From contig NZ_JBBYXL010000009.1 of the NCBI RefSeq assembly GCF_039655865.1, forward strand, positions 124,001 to 188,000: DNA of 64,000 bases, read 5' to 3'. Below, one piece after another: positions 45,133 to 52,460 of the stretch; the stretch's first letter is position 1; each line of letters starts with the position of its first letter. The stretch comes from Prosthecobacter sp. SYSU 5D2 (GTDB taxonomy: Bacteria; Verrucomicrobiota; Verrucomicrobiia; Verrucomicrobiales; Verrucomicrobiaceae). A program made the translations under genes and the position numbers. A model generated the notes under the pieces. It was not told the origin of the DNA, did no database searches, and saw nothing but the letters and a program-made list of their open reading frames with translations.

Positions 45133-45996
45133 TCAGGCCACGATCGGGTGCAGGTTCTCCTTGCACCACTCACCGTTCTGGATGGTCACGCCATCAGGAT
45201 CGTCCACGGCCACGTGGGCTTCATCTTCACAGATGATCCAGCCTTCATAATCACGGGCCACCAGCCATTCGGTGATCTTGTGGAAGTCCAGCTTGCCGGT
45301 GCCCATCTGCGCCCAAGGCTCAGGACCGTTGCCGGAGTAGTCCTTGTAATGGATGTGGTTCACCAGGTGCTGAAACTTGTTCAGCGTGGCGATGACATCC
45401 ATGCCGCCACGGATGATGTGGCCCACGTCCGGGGTCCAGCCCGTCACCTTCGGGTCCAGGCTGCTCAGCACCACATCGTAGTCCTCCTGTGTGCGGACGA
45501 TGGAGGCTGGCGGGCTGTTGGGATGGTAGGAGGCCTTGATGCCCAGGTCGGCGGCGCGCTTGGACACATTGTTGACATTGCGCGCCACATTCAGGCGGCG
45601 GCGCTGCAGGTCGTTCTTGCGGCCGCTTGGCAGCGTCACCGTGCCCAACATGGCACCGGGGAAATGTTGGAGCAGTTCCAGGGTGAAATCCGCCGCTTCC
45701 TTCTCTGCAGGAGTCTCCTCTTCAGCATCCCAGGCGCAGACGAGAGCCAGGCCCGCGAGCTTGATGTTGTGCTTTTGCAGCGCGTCCTTCAGGCGGACGG
45801 GATCGCAGAAATCCCCCAGCCAGTAGCGGCCGCAGCCCAGGGCGCTTTCAGAAATCTCGAGCACCATCGGCTCGATGCCTGTAAAGCCCGCCTTCGCGGC
45901 CACTTCGATCATATGATCCAGTTTGTTATCATAGCCCTTGCCGGTGCCCTGCATGAACCAGGTATAGACCTGGGAGCCGAATTCGATTTTTGCCAT
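45133..45996 (-). CDS. Sugar phosphate isomerase/epimerase-like TIM barrel (AP endonuclease 2 fold)
   Basis: This 287-residue cytoplasmic protein starts MAKIEFGSQVYTWFMQGTGK. Family strands carry the metal ligands: GFTGIEPMVLEI (Glu near 42), IKASYHPNSP (His), GWTPDVGHIIRGGMD (Asp-x-x-His), VNHIHYKDYSG (His-x-Lys) and GWIICEDEAHVAVDDP (Glu). The layout is that of IolE/inosose dehydratase, xylose isomerase-like and related sugar isomerases. Relatives act in keto-sugar metabolism and are often found with DUF1080 proteins. A link to the sulfatase/DUF1080 locus 10 kb away is only suggestive. It is divergent from the HAD-folB-sigma operon. Confidence 0.85.
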   Translation of the reverse strand: MAKIEFGSQVYTWFMQGTGKGYDNKLDHMIEVAAKAGFTGIEPMVLEISESALGCGRYWLGDFCDPVRLKDALQKHNIKLAGLALVCAWDAEEETPAEKEAADFTLELLQHFPGAMLGTVTLPSGRKNDLQRRRLNVARNVNNVSKRAADLGIKASYHPNSPPASIVRTQEDYDVVLSSLDPKVTGWTPDVGHIIRGGMDVIATLNKFQHLVNHIHYKDYSGNGPEPWAQMGTGKLDFHKITEWLVARDYEGWIICEDEAHVAVDDPDGVTIQNGEWCKENLHPIVA

Positions 45997-46146
45997 AGGA
46001 TGGATGCGGTCGGTTATAAGTTTGGAAGTCAGAAAAACGCGCCGGTCGGCCAGCGCGCCGCTATTGGAAACGACGCGTCACGCGATGTCCAGCAGCGAAT
46101 TTTCATCCCGCGTTGCACAAACCGGCTTTCCCGGCATATAAGCGCC

Positions 46147-46785
46147 ATGATCCGCAATCTCATCCTCGACTGGTCCGGCACGCTGGCAGACGACCTCGGT
46201 GCTGTCATCACAGCCACCAACAAGGTCCTGGCCCATTACGAAAAGCCGGCTTTTACGCGGGAGCAGTTTCGCGAAGTTTTCCAGCTGCCCTACACCGAAT
46301 TTTACCGTCACATCCTGCCAGATGTGCCCCTGGCTACATTGCAGGCGCTTTATCTGGAGCATTTTCCCGGCGAGGACCAGCACGAGGTGCCAATGATTGA
46401 GCACGCCCTGGATTTCCTCCAGTTCGCCGCTGATACGGGCCGCCGCATGTTCGTGTGCAGCAGCGCCCCGCTGGAGCATGTGAGCGCCCAGGCGGCCAGC
46501 AATGGCGTCTCCCACTTCTTTGAGCACCTGCACTGCGGCATCATTGACAAGTGCACCCATGTTCATGAACTGCTCCGCCAGCATCACCTCCTGCCGCAGG
46601 AGACCGCCTTCATCGGGGACATGCGGCACGACATCCTGGCCGGACGTGCGGCAGGGCTGACCTCCATCGCCACCGCCACGGGTTATGAATCCGTGAGCAC
46701 CCTGCTGACGGCCGAGCCGGACATCCTGGTGAGAAATCTGTCGGCTTTGACACGTCTGATGCAATGTCCCACAGTAACGGCATGA
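46147..46785 (+). CDS. HAD-superfamily hydrolase (phosphoglycolate phosphatase/phosphonatase-like)
   Basis: This protein has 212 residues from the ATG at 46147; the frame is open far upstream, but that part is antisense to the isomerase gene. Motif I reads ILDWSGTLADD: Asp8 is the nucleophile, but the second Asp of the usual DxD is Ser10, so the pattern resembles the phosphonatase-type DWxGT. A helical cap follows. Motif II is in MFVCSSAPLEHVS and motif IV in FIGDMRHDILAGRAAG (GDMxxD). Without the second Asp, ordinary phosphatase activity is uncertain. The gene's ATGA overlap with folB shows translational coupling in a four-gene operon ending with an ECF sigma factor and a membrane protein. 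Confidence 0.83.
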   Translation: MIRNLILDWSGTLADDLGAVITATNKVLAHYEKPAFTREQFREVFQLPYTEFYRHILPDVPLATLQALYLEHFPGEDQHEVPMIEHALDFLQFAADTGRRMFVCSSAPLEHVSAQAASNGVSHFFEHLHCGIIDKCTHVHELLRQHHLLPQETAFIGDMRHDILAGRAAGLTSIATATGYESVSTLLTAEPDILVRNLSALTRLMQCPTVTA

Positions 46786-47147
46786 CCTCTCCCGCCTCTT
46801 TTGCAGATGAAATCCACCTTCAAGGGCTGGATCTGCCTGTGCAAATTGGTGTGCCGGAAGAGGAGCGGGCCGCCTGGCAGACCCTCCAGGCAGATGTCAC
46901 CCTGTGGCTCCCGAACCGGTTTGAGACGATGGCGGACGACCTCACACAGACTGTGGACTATGCCGCCGTGGCCATTCGCCTCCGCGCTCTCGCCGCAGAG
47001 CGGCCCCGCAGGCTCATTGAGACTTTAGCTGCCGAAATGGCGCAGTGCCTCATCACTGAGTTTCAACTTCATACGGCCAAAGTGACCCTCCGCAAACGTA
47101 TTCTACCTGGCTGTGATCATGTGGCTGTGAGCCTCACCCGGCCATGA
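46782..47147 (+). CDS. folB: Dihydroneopterin aldolase (FolB)
   Basis: This protein has 121 residues from the ATG at 46782, which overlaps the previous stop as ATGA; an ATG at 46764 would add six residues. The sequence IHLQGLDLPVQIGVPEEERAAWQTLQADV has the G-V/I-x-x-x-E pattern of DHNA (Glu of IGVPEEER). TVDYAAVAIRLRALAAERPRRLIETLAAEMA is the D-Y-x-x-V ... LIE-x-LA core, and KVTLRKR...L the last strand with the catalytic Lys region. It converts dihydroneopterin to hydroxymethyl-dihydropterin in folate synthesis. The pairing of a folate gene with an ECF sigma gene, again by ATGA overlap, is unusual. Confidence 0.88.
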   Translation: MTSPASFADEIHLQGLDLPVQIGVPEEERAAWQTLQADVTLWLPNRFETMADDLTQTVDYAAVAIRLRALAAERPRRLIETLAAEMAQCLITEFQLHTAKVTLRKRILPGCDHVAVSLTRP

Positions 47148-47854
47148 ATCAACCCCCAGCCCCCAAGAAAAGCTTGTCTCACTCCCCGATGAATGGTTTG
47201 CTTGAAAAACCGCGCGAAACGGATCGCGAGGACAGCGGACTCATGGAGACGACCACGGATCAGCCCCCAGCAAGCAACAGCGCCGCGGAAGACCGTGCGC
47301 TTGTCGAGCGCGCCCAGGCCGGGGACACCCGGGCGTTTGATGAACTGATCCGCAAATACACGCCCAAGCTTTATGGTCTGGTTTACAACATGACCTCCAA
47401 CCGGGAGGACACGGCGGATCTTTTGCAGGATATTTTTGCCAAAGCCTACCGCTCATTAAAGCGGTTCATGGGAAAATCCTCCTTTTACACCTGGATTTAC
47501 TCCATCTCGGTGAACATGACGCTGAATTTCCTCAAAAAGAGGGGCCGTCACGCCAAAGTCAGCCTGGATGACGTGGACAGCGGCATTCACAACGACCCGG
47601 ACTTCATCAGCATCACCACAGCGAACCGCGACACCATACGCGAGGTGAACATCCATGAGCTGCAAAAAAGATTGAACGACGCCATGATGAAGCTGTCAGA
47701 AGACCACCGCACGGTAGTCACGCTCTACGACGTCCAGGGCCTTCAGCACAACGAGATCAGCAAGATTCTCGGGGTGTCAGAGGGCACTGTGAGGTCCAGG
47801 CTTTTCTACGCGCACCGGCTCCTCCAGACTTATTTGGAAGATTTTGTAAAGTGA
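47144..47854 (+). CDS. ECF (RpoE-like) RNA polymerase sigma factor
   Basis: This protein has 236 residues from the ATG overlapping the folB stop. In-frame ATGs at 47189 and 47243 would shorten a Pro/Ser-rich N-terminal extension of about 45 residues. Region 2 is FDELIRKYTPKLYGLVYNMT with DLLQDIFAKAYRSLKRFMGK, then SSFYTWIYSISVNMTLNFLKKR. Region 4 is LSEDHRTVVTLYDVQGLQHNEISKIL followed by GVSEGTVRSRLFYAHRLL, a clear helix-turn-helix. It directs RNA polymerase to an unknown regulon. The next gene encodes a small single-pass membrane protein in the usual anti-sigma position. Confidence 0.92.
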   Translation: MNQPPAPKKSLSHSPMNGLLEKPRETDREDSGLMETTTDQPPASNSAAEDRALVERAQAGDTRAFDELIRKYTPKLYGLVYNMTSNREDTADLLQDIFAKAYRSLKRFMGKSSFYTWIYSISVNMTLNFLKKRGRHAKVSLDDVDSGIHNDPDFISITTANRDTIREVNIHELQKRLNDAMMKLSEDHRTVVTLYDVQGLQHNEISKILGVSEGTVRSRLFYAHRLLQTYLEDFVK

Positions 47855-47905
47855 CACGATTCTTGCTAACTGATCAAGTTCCCGCCAAACTCCGACGCAC
47901 TACCT

Positions 47906-48421
47906 ATGAACGAATTCGAGAACATCCAAAGGCTGCTTCGACTGAAACAGTATGAGACTCCTGGTGATGACTTTGTGGAAGACTTCGTAACCCAGTTCCG
48001 TGAGCGGCAGCGCTCCGAGATTTTGCGGATTTCCTCACGTGATCTTCTTTGGGAGCGTGTGAACACCTTCTTCAGTGACCTCGTTTCCCCAAAGTGGGCC
48101 ACCGCTGCGGCCACCGCAGCTTTCGCCATCGCCGCCGCATGGGGCACACTGAATGTCATCGGCGGCAGCCAGCAGGGCGGCAACGACTTTACCATCGCTT
48201 CCGCTGACGCTGTGCCTGCCATCTTACAAAAACAGCCCGCTTTTGCCGTGGACAGCGAGCTGATTCAGAAAGCTCTGCCTCAGGATGAAGTCCTGGAATT
48301 TAGCGGCATCCTTCTGAGCCAGCATTTTGAAGGTGAGCAGTTCGCCTCTTCGGCCTTGCCAGAAAACCTGGCCACGCCGGTCTCCGCCGGGCTTTTGCCG
48401 ATCAGCGACTTCGGCCGCTGA
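47906..48421 (+). CDS. Single-pass membrane protein in anti-sigma position
   Basis: This 171-residue protein has an N-terminal cytoplasmic part of about 65 residues, rich in charged helix (FENIQRLLRLKQYETPGDDFV, FVTQFRERQRSEILRISSRD). One transmembrane segment follows (WATAAATAAFAIAAAWGTLN, about 68-87). The periplasmic tail is about 80 residues (ILLSQHFEGEQFASSALPEN). No HxxxCxxC zinc anti-sigma motif is present. Position directly after the ECF sigma gene (51 bp gap) and the topology suggest a regulator or anti-sigma partner. This is inference, and I do not recognise a named family. A strong terminator follows. Confidence 0.7.
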   Translation: MNEFENIQRLLRLKQYETPGDDFVEDFVTQFRERQRSEILRISSRDLLWERVNTFFSDLVSPKWATAAATAAFAIAAAWGTLNVIGGSQQGGNDFTIASADAVPAILQKQPAFAVDSELIQKALPQDEVLEFSGILLSQHFEGEQFASSALPENLATPVSAGLLPISDFGR

Positions 48422-48441
48422 TTCCATCCGCATCCATTCTT

Positions 48442-48475
48442 AAAGGGCAGAGGCTGATCCCTCTGCCCTTTTTTT
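48442..48475 (+). terminator. Rho-independent terminator
   Basis: The stem AAAGGGCAGAGG pairs with CCTCTGCCCTTT around a 6 nt loop and is followed by further T residues. It ends the HAD-folB-sigma-membrane protein operon 20 bp after its last stop. Confidence 0.9.
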
Positions 48476-48496
48476 GTGTAACGTCCAGAAACAAGC

Positions 48497-49390
48497 TCAG
48501 TGCCCGGCGTTTTCTGCCGTCTCATCAGGATCTGTGTCCTCGATCTTGGCCTCTGCCTTGAGCTGGGCGATGAGTTCGTTAAACTTCGCGTCCTTGTGCG
48601 CTTCCAGCAGACGCTGGCGCACCGCCTCCTTGACAGCATCAAAAGGGATCGCCTCGGGTGCCTTGCGGCCCAGCACGGTGCAGAGGTGGAACCCTAGCTG
48701 AGTGGTAAAGACGGGGCTGATCTCCCCCTCCCCCATGGAAAAGGCGATGACCTCAAACTCCTCCATGAACTCTCCCCTCTTGAACCAGCCCAGGTCAATC
48801 TGCTGCTGGTCATCTGCCCGGTTTTCCTCCGCCAGTTTCATGAAATCCGCACCGGCCAGAAGCTGGCTGCGCAGTTCACGCATGCTTTTGAAGACCTCAT
48901 TGCGGCTCTGGGCGCCCTGGAGGTTTTTGGTAATGTGGGCCACATGGATCATCTCCTCCGTCATGTAGAGCGCCAGATCCCGCTCATAGGCGGCTTTGAG
49001 TTCCACTTCTGTGAAGTCAGGATCGGGGCCGTAAATTTCCCCCAGCATCTTGTCCAGCCGCACGCCGCCCTGCACATTTTCCCGCACGATTGCCTCATCC
49101 TTGAAGGGCATGCCGATGTTCAGATAAAACTGGTCCTCACCGCCAGCGGCCTCGATCAGCTTCTCCAGCCGCTGCGTCACATCCTCTTCCGAGATGGTGG
49201 GAAAGCGGCGCATGGACTCCTGGTTGAGCAGCACGCGGGAGGCGATGTTATCCTTCGCATAACCGCGGAACTCCTGGTCCCGCTCGCAGCAGGCCACCTG
49301 CAGCATGCGCTCATAGTGCCCCTTCACATTGCGGAATTCTCCCTCAATGACTTCGTCGTCAATTTCTTCGCCGTTGATGATCAGTGCCAT
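48497..49390 (-). CDS. Parvulin-type peptidyl-prolyl isomerase (NifM/SurA-like), no signal peptide
   Basis: This protein has 297 residues from the ATG at 49390; the frame is open upstream but the extra residues look random. An N-terminal helical chaperone part (MALIINGEEIDDEVIEGEFR, ... GYAKDNIASRVLLNQESMRR) precedes the PpiC rotamase domain at about 145-250. That domain shows MIHVAHITKNLQGAQSRNEV, GADFMKLAEENRADDQQQID, LGWFKRGEFMEEFEVIAFSM and SPVFTTQLGFHLCTVLGR. No export signal is visible, unlike SurA and PrsA, which fits the cytoplasmic NifM-like subgroup. No nitrogenase gene is present. The acidic C-terminus (DTDPDETAENAGH) is of unknown use. Confidence 0.83.
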   Translation of the reverse strand: MALIINGEEIDDEVIEGEFRNVKGHYERMLQVACCERDQEFRGYAKDNIASRVLLNQESMRRFPTISEEDVTQRLEKLIEAAGGEDQFYLNIGMPFKDEAIVRENVQGGVRLDKMLGEIYGPDPDFTEVELKAAYERDLALYMTEEMIHVAHITKNLQGAQSRNEVFKSMRELRSQLLAGADFMKLAEENRADDQQQIDLGWFKRGEFMEEFEVIAFSMGEGEISPVFTTQLGFHLCTVLGRKAPEAIPFDAVKEAVRQRLLEAHKDAKFNELIAQLKAEAKIEDTDPDETAENAGH

Positions 49391-49470
49391 GACGCATTCG
49401 GAGCGCGGACGAAGGTGACAAGCAAGATGAAAAATGCCCTTCCTCCGCCGCCATCCGTGGGCACTCAGGG

Positions 49471-49500
49471 TTGACACCCGGCTGCGTGGAGTCCTACATA
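49471..49500 (+). promoter_or_regulatory. Sigma-70-type promoter of the D,D-carboxypeptidase gene
   Basis: TTGACA (49471-49476), an 18 bp spacer and TACATA (49495-49500) lie about 38 bp before the chosen start at 49538. Confidence 0.45.
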
Positions 49501-49537
49501 ACCAACATTATTCATAAAGGCATTAAACTTGCGCCCC

Positions 49538-50569
49538 ATGATGAACGTTACCCTTTTCCCCCCCAGTATGTTCACTTCCTTTTCACGCTTTTTCACCCTC
49601 GCCTCCGCAGGTGTGCTGCTGAGCCTGCTGCCCTCCTGCTCAGCCCCTCAAAAGACTGTCCGCTCAGCGGGTGACTTCAGTGGCAACGGCTCCGCCGGAT
49701 ATGTGCAGACCGGTTATTCCAGCGCCTATCCATCGGCCACGCTCACCCCGGCCACCTACAGCCCAGGCTGGGATGTGGAAGCCGCCCCCCGTTATGCCGC
49801 CGCCTCCAATACTCCCTCCATCCGCGCGGCCTCATACCTTCTCATTGATGCACAGACCGGCAGACATCTCGCATCCAAGAATGCCGAAACCGCCCGTGCT
49901 GTGGCCAGCACGCAAAAGCTTGTCACCGCGCTTGTGATCCTGGATGCCGGGAATTTGGACAAAACCGTCACCGTGACCGCTTCGGATATTAAAGTGGAGC
50001 CCACCTGCCTGGGCCTGCGCCCTGGTGAACGCTACACCCGCAGGCACCTCTTGTACGCCTTTTTGATCAAGAGCTGCAATGACGTGGCCAATGTCCTCGC
50101 CCGTGACAATGCCGGCAGCATCGCCGCCTTTTCCGCCAAGATGAACGCCAAGGCACGCTCTCTGGGCTGCACCAATTCCAACTTCAAAAATCCCCATGGC
50201 CTCACCGCCAGCGGCCAGTATTCCACCGCCCGTGACATGGCCCGCGTGGCCATGGCCGCCTACCGCAATCCGGTCATCCGCGATGCCGTGCGCCGCTCCT
50301 CTTACACCTTCAGGAAAAACAGCGGCTCCACCGTCACCCTCAAAAGCACCAACCACCTGCTGGGCTCCATGCCGGAGTGCAATGGTATGAAGACGGGTTA
50401 TACCATCGCCAGCGGACGCTGCCTCATCTCCACCGCCAGCTACCGCGGGCGGGATGTCATCCTGGTGCAGCTGGGCACCCAGACCAAATACATCTGGGAT
50501 GATGGCCGCCTGCTGATGAGCTGGGGCCTGCAGCGCGCCAAAAGCGGCGGCCTGACGGCTTCCCGCTGA
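49538..50569 (+). CDS. D-alanyl-D-alanine carboxypeptidase (peptidase S11, PBP5-like), probable lipoprotein
   Basis: This protein has 343 residues from the ATG at 49538 (ATG at 49541 and TTG at 49529 are alternatives). The signal region VLLSLLPSCSAPQ has a lipobox-like LPSC with Cys34. The three penicillin-binding motifs are clear: SxxK as Ser124-Thr-Gln-Lys127 in ARAVASTQKLVTALVIL, SxN as Ser179-Cys-Asn181 in FLIKSCNDVANVLA, and KTG at 285-287 in CNGMKTGYTIASG. It trims D-Ala from peptidoglycan side chains. A Gly/Ser/Tyr/Pro-rich linker at 40-95 separates the lipid anchor from the enzyme. The C-terminal PBP5 beta domain is absent, so it is a short member. Confidence 0.9.
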   Translation: MMNVTLFPPSMFTSFSRFFTLASAGVLLSLLPSCSAPQKTVRSAGDFSGNGSAGYVQTGYSSAYPSATLTPATYSPGWDVEAAPRYAAASNTPSIRAASYLLIDAQTGRHLASKNAETARAVASTQKLVTALVILDAGNLDKTVTVTASDIKVEPTCLGLRPGERYTRRHLLYAFLIKSCNDVANVLARDNAGSIAAFSAKMNAKARSLGCTNSNFKNPHGLTASGQYSTARDMARVAMAAYRNPVIRDAVRRSSYTFRKNSGSTVTLKSTNHLLGSMPECNGMKTGYTIASGRCLISTASYRGRDVILVQLGTQTKYIWDDGRLLMSWGLQRAKSGGLTASR

Positions 50570-50696
50570 GAAAAGCCCCAGCTCCCAGCGCGCGGCTGCG
50601 CCTGGACAAGAACGCCTCACCGGCGTTTCCCAAAGGCACGAATTCAATGGAAAAGGCCTCCGCCTGCCCAAGACCGTGCCCGGGCCCCTTCACGCC

Positions 50697-50754
50697 CTGA
50701 CCGTGGTCAGCACCGCATAACAAATGATTAAACCGGCAGAGACCGGCCTGGTCT
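50697..50754 (+). promoter_or_regulatory. Candidate enhancer-binding dyads upstream of the sigma-54 promoter
   Basis: CTGACC-GT-GGTCAG (50697-50710) and AGACC-GGCCT-GGTCT (50740-50754) share GACC/GGTC half-sites. Their centres lie 43-44 bp apart, about four helical turns. They lie roughly 95-150 bp upstream of the -24 element, where NtrC-type activators normally bind. The activator itself is not in the window, so this is inference from position and symmetry. Confidence 0.4.
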
Positions 50755-50834
50755 GACCGCACTTTTTGTTATCCAGGCCCCCGCCGGCATCCTGCAAGCA
50801 CCCAAAATCAGAGGCTTTCATTTTTTTGAAATCA

Positions 50835-50858
50835 CGCCGTGCCAATTTTGGCACGGCG
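50835..50858. repeat. 24 bp palindrome overlapping the -24 element
   Basis: CGCCGTGCCAA, two central T, then TTGGCACGGCG is a perfect 11 bp inverted repeat. Its right arm is the -24 region of the sigma-54 promoter. The mirror arm on the minus strand lacks a correctly spaced -12 GC, so only the plus orientation is a promoter. Confidence 0.75.
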
Positions 50859-50864
50859 CTTGCT
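50848..50864 (+). promoter_or_regulatory. Sigma-54 (-24/-12) promoter of amt
   Basis: TTGGCACGGCGCTTGCT is a complete match to the RpoN consensus YTGGCACG-R-N3-TTGCW. GG at 50850-50851 and GC at 50862-50863 are 12 bp apart. The following gene is an ammonium transporter, a classic nitrogen-limitation target. A near-identical element precedes allophanate hydrolase at 14924. Confidence 0.88.
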
Positions 50865-50923
50865 TAACCCTCACAGGAACGGTTCCCGTAGCCGCCACAA
50901 CACCAACTCAAAACGATACAACT

Positions 50924-52375
50924 ATGCTAACCAGCAAACACAGATGGACTGCTTGCCTGCTCGCTGCCGGAATCGCGGCCGCGACCCTTGGGCTGACGCT
51001 CGAACCCCTGTCCCACGGACAGGAAGTTGCCCCGCCTCCCGCCGAAGCCCCCGCAGCGGCTCCTGAGCCAGCTCCGGCACCCGCTCCGGCTGCAGAAGCC
51101 CCCGCCCCCGAAGCACCCGCAGCGGAGGAGGATGCAGGCCCTTCTGTGGAGCTGTTCACCACCAACAACCTGTGGATGATGCTCTGCACAGGCCTGGTGT
51201 TCATCATGCACCTTGGCTTCGCCACGGTGGAAACGGGCCTCACCCAGTCCAAGAACACGGTGAACATCCTGTTCAAGAACACCCTGATTCCTTGCATCGG
51301 TCTTCTGACTTACATGCTCTGCGGTTTCAATCTGATGTATCCTGGCTTCGAAGATGGTGACTCCCAGTTCTGGTTCAAGTTTGCCGGCATGGGCATCTCC
51401 ACGGATGAAGCAGGCGTCACTTCCGCCTACAATGTTGGTTATACCTACTGGACCGACTTCCTCTTTCAGGCCATGTTCGCCGCCACCTGCGCGACCATCG
51501 TTTCCGGTTCCGTGGCTGAGCGTATCAAGCTCAGCACCTTCATGGTGTTCTCTCTCATCTATGTGGCCATCGTCTATCCTGTCGCTGGCAGCTGGAAGTG
51601 GGGCAATGGCTGGTTGAACCGCCTTGAGACTCCCTTCTATGACTTCGCCGGTTCCTCCCTGGTTCACTCTGTGGGCGGTTGGGGTGCTCTTGCTGGCGTC
51701 CTTCTTCTTGGGCCTCGCCTTGGCAAATATGCTGCCGATGGCAAAATCAAGCCGATCCTCGGCCACTCCATGCCTCTCGCCACCATCGGTGTCTTCCTCC
51801 TCTGGCTCGGCTGGTTCGGTTTCAACGGCGGCTCCGTCCTGTCCGCTGATCCGGCCCTGGTTTCCCTCACCCTGGTGACCACCTGCCTGGCCGCCGCAGC
51901 CGGTGGTGTCGGTGCCGCTCTTGTCTCCACGATCATCCTCAAAAAGCCTGACCTGTCCATGGCCCTCAACGGCATCCTGGCCGGTCTGGTGGGTATCACT
52001 GCAGGTGCAGACCAGATGTCTCCGGTTGATTCCATTGTCATCGGTGCCATCGCCGGTGCCATCGTGGTAATCTCCGTCATCTTCCTCGACAAGATCAAGA
52101 TTGACGATCCAGTCGGCGCCATCTCCGTCCACCTTGTCTGCGGTATCTTCGGAACCCTGGCAGTTGGTATCTGGGGTGCCAAGGCTGGCAGTGCCCAGCT
52201 TATGAGCCAGCTCACAGGTGTCGCAGCTTATGCCCTCACCTTCGTCGCCGCCTTCGTCATCTTCTTTGTCCTGAAACTGATCATGGGCCTGCGCGTCAGC
52301 CCTGAGGAAGAATCCGAAGGCCTGGACATCGGCGAACACGGTGCAGCGGCTTACAACATCACGCCGAACCACTGA
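50924..52375 (+). CDS. amt: Ammonium transporter (Amt/MEP/Rh family)
   Basis: This 483-residue protein begins with a cleavable-looking signal peptide (WTACLLAAGIAAATLGLTLE). An unusual periplasmic linker of about 40 residues follows, made nearly only of Ala, Pro and Glu (33-74). Eleven membrane helices come after it, starting NNLWMMLCTGLVFIMHLGFA. The twin pore histidines are His248 (FAGSSLVHSVGGWGALAGV) and His403 (GAISVHLVCGIFGTLAVG). GFATVETGLTQSKNTVNIL and WFGFNGGSVLSADP are further Amt signatures. It conducts ammonium uptake in the cytoplasmic membrane. Expression should need RpoN and an activator. No glnK/P-II gene follows, unlike most amtB loci: a strong terminator comes 41 bp after the stop. 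Confidence 0.95.
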   Translation: MLTSKHRWTACLLAAGIAAATLGLTLEPLSHGQEVAPPPAEAPAAAPEPAPAPAPAAEAPAPEAPAAEEDAGPSVELFTTNNLWMMLCTGLVFIMHLGFATVETGLTQSKNTVNILFKNTLIPCIGLLTYMLCGFNLMYPGFEDGDSQFWFKFAGMGISTDEAGVTSAYNVGYTYWTDFLFQAMFAATCATIVSGSVAERIKLSTFMVFSLIYVAIVYPVAGSWKWGNGWLNRLETPFYDFAGSSLVHSVGGWGALAGVLLLGPRLGKYAADGKIKPILGHSMPLATIGVFLLWLGWFGFNGGSVLSADPALVSLTLVTTCLAAAAGGVGAALVSTIILKKPDLSMALNGILAGLVGITAGADQMSPVDSIVIGAIAGAIVVISVIFLDKIKIDDPVGAISVHLVCGIFGTLAVGIWGAKAGSAQLMSQLTGVAAYALTFVAAFVIFFVLKLIMGLRVSPEEESEGLDIGEHGAAAYNITPNH

Positions 52376-52415
52376 TAGCTACGAGAGGTTCCGTTCATTC
52401 AAATCCCGAACCATA

Positions 52416-52450
52416 ACTCCCTGGCCGCGCAAGCAGCCAGGGAGTTTTTT
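52416..52450 (+). terminator. Rho-independent terminator of amt
   Basis: ACTCCCTGGC pairs with GCCAGGGAGT around an 11 nt loop, followed by six T. It isolates amt as a single-gene unit. Confidence 0.93.
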
Positions 52451-52460
52451 GTACAGTACT

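Larger units (their letters stand above)
50570..50923. other. 354 bp intergenic regulatory region before the ammonium transporter
   Basis: No protein gene is supported here. From left to right it holds a hairpin AACGCC-TCACC-GGCGTT (50611-50627), which is possibly a weak end signal for the upstream gene. Two GACC/GGTC dyads follow at 50697-50754. Then comes a 24 bp palindrome overlapping a sigma-54 promoter at 50835-50864. A leader of about 48 nt runs from the predicted start site (about 50875) to the ATG at 50924. Confidence 0.6.

Noticed and set aside
45148-46146. Upstream extension of the HAD gene (545-codon frame)
   Set aside because: The first 333 codons are antisense to the isomerase-like gene. 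The HAD motif I begins right after the ATG at 46147.
50927-52372. 481-codon minus-strand frame exactly opposite amt
   Set aside because: Amt shows signal peptide, helices and twin histidines on the plus strand. The antisense product is hydrophilic and motif-free.
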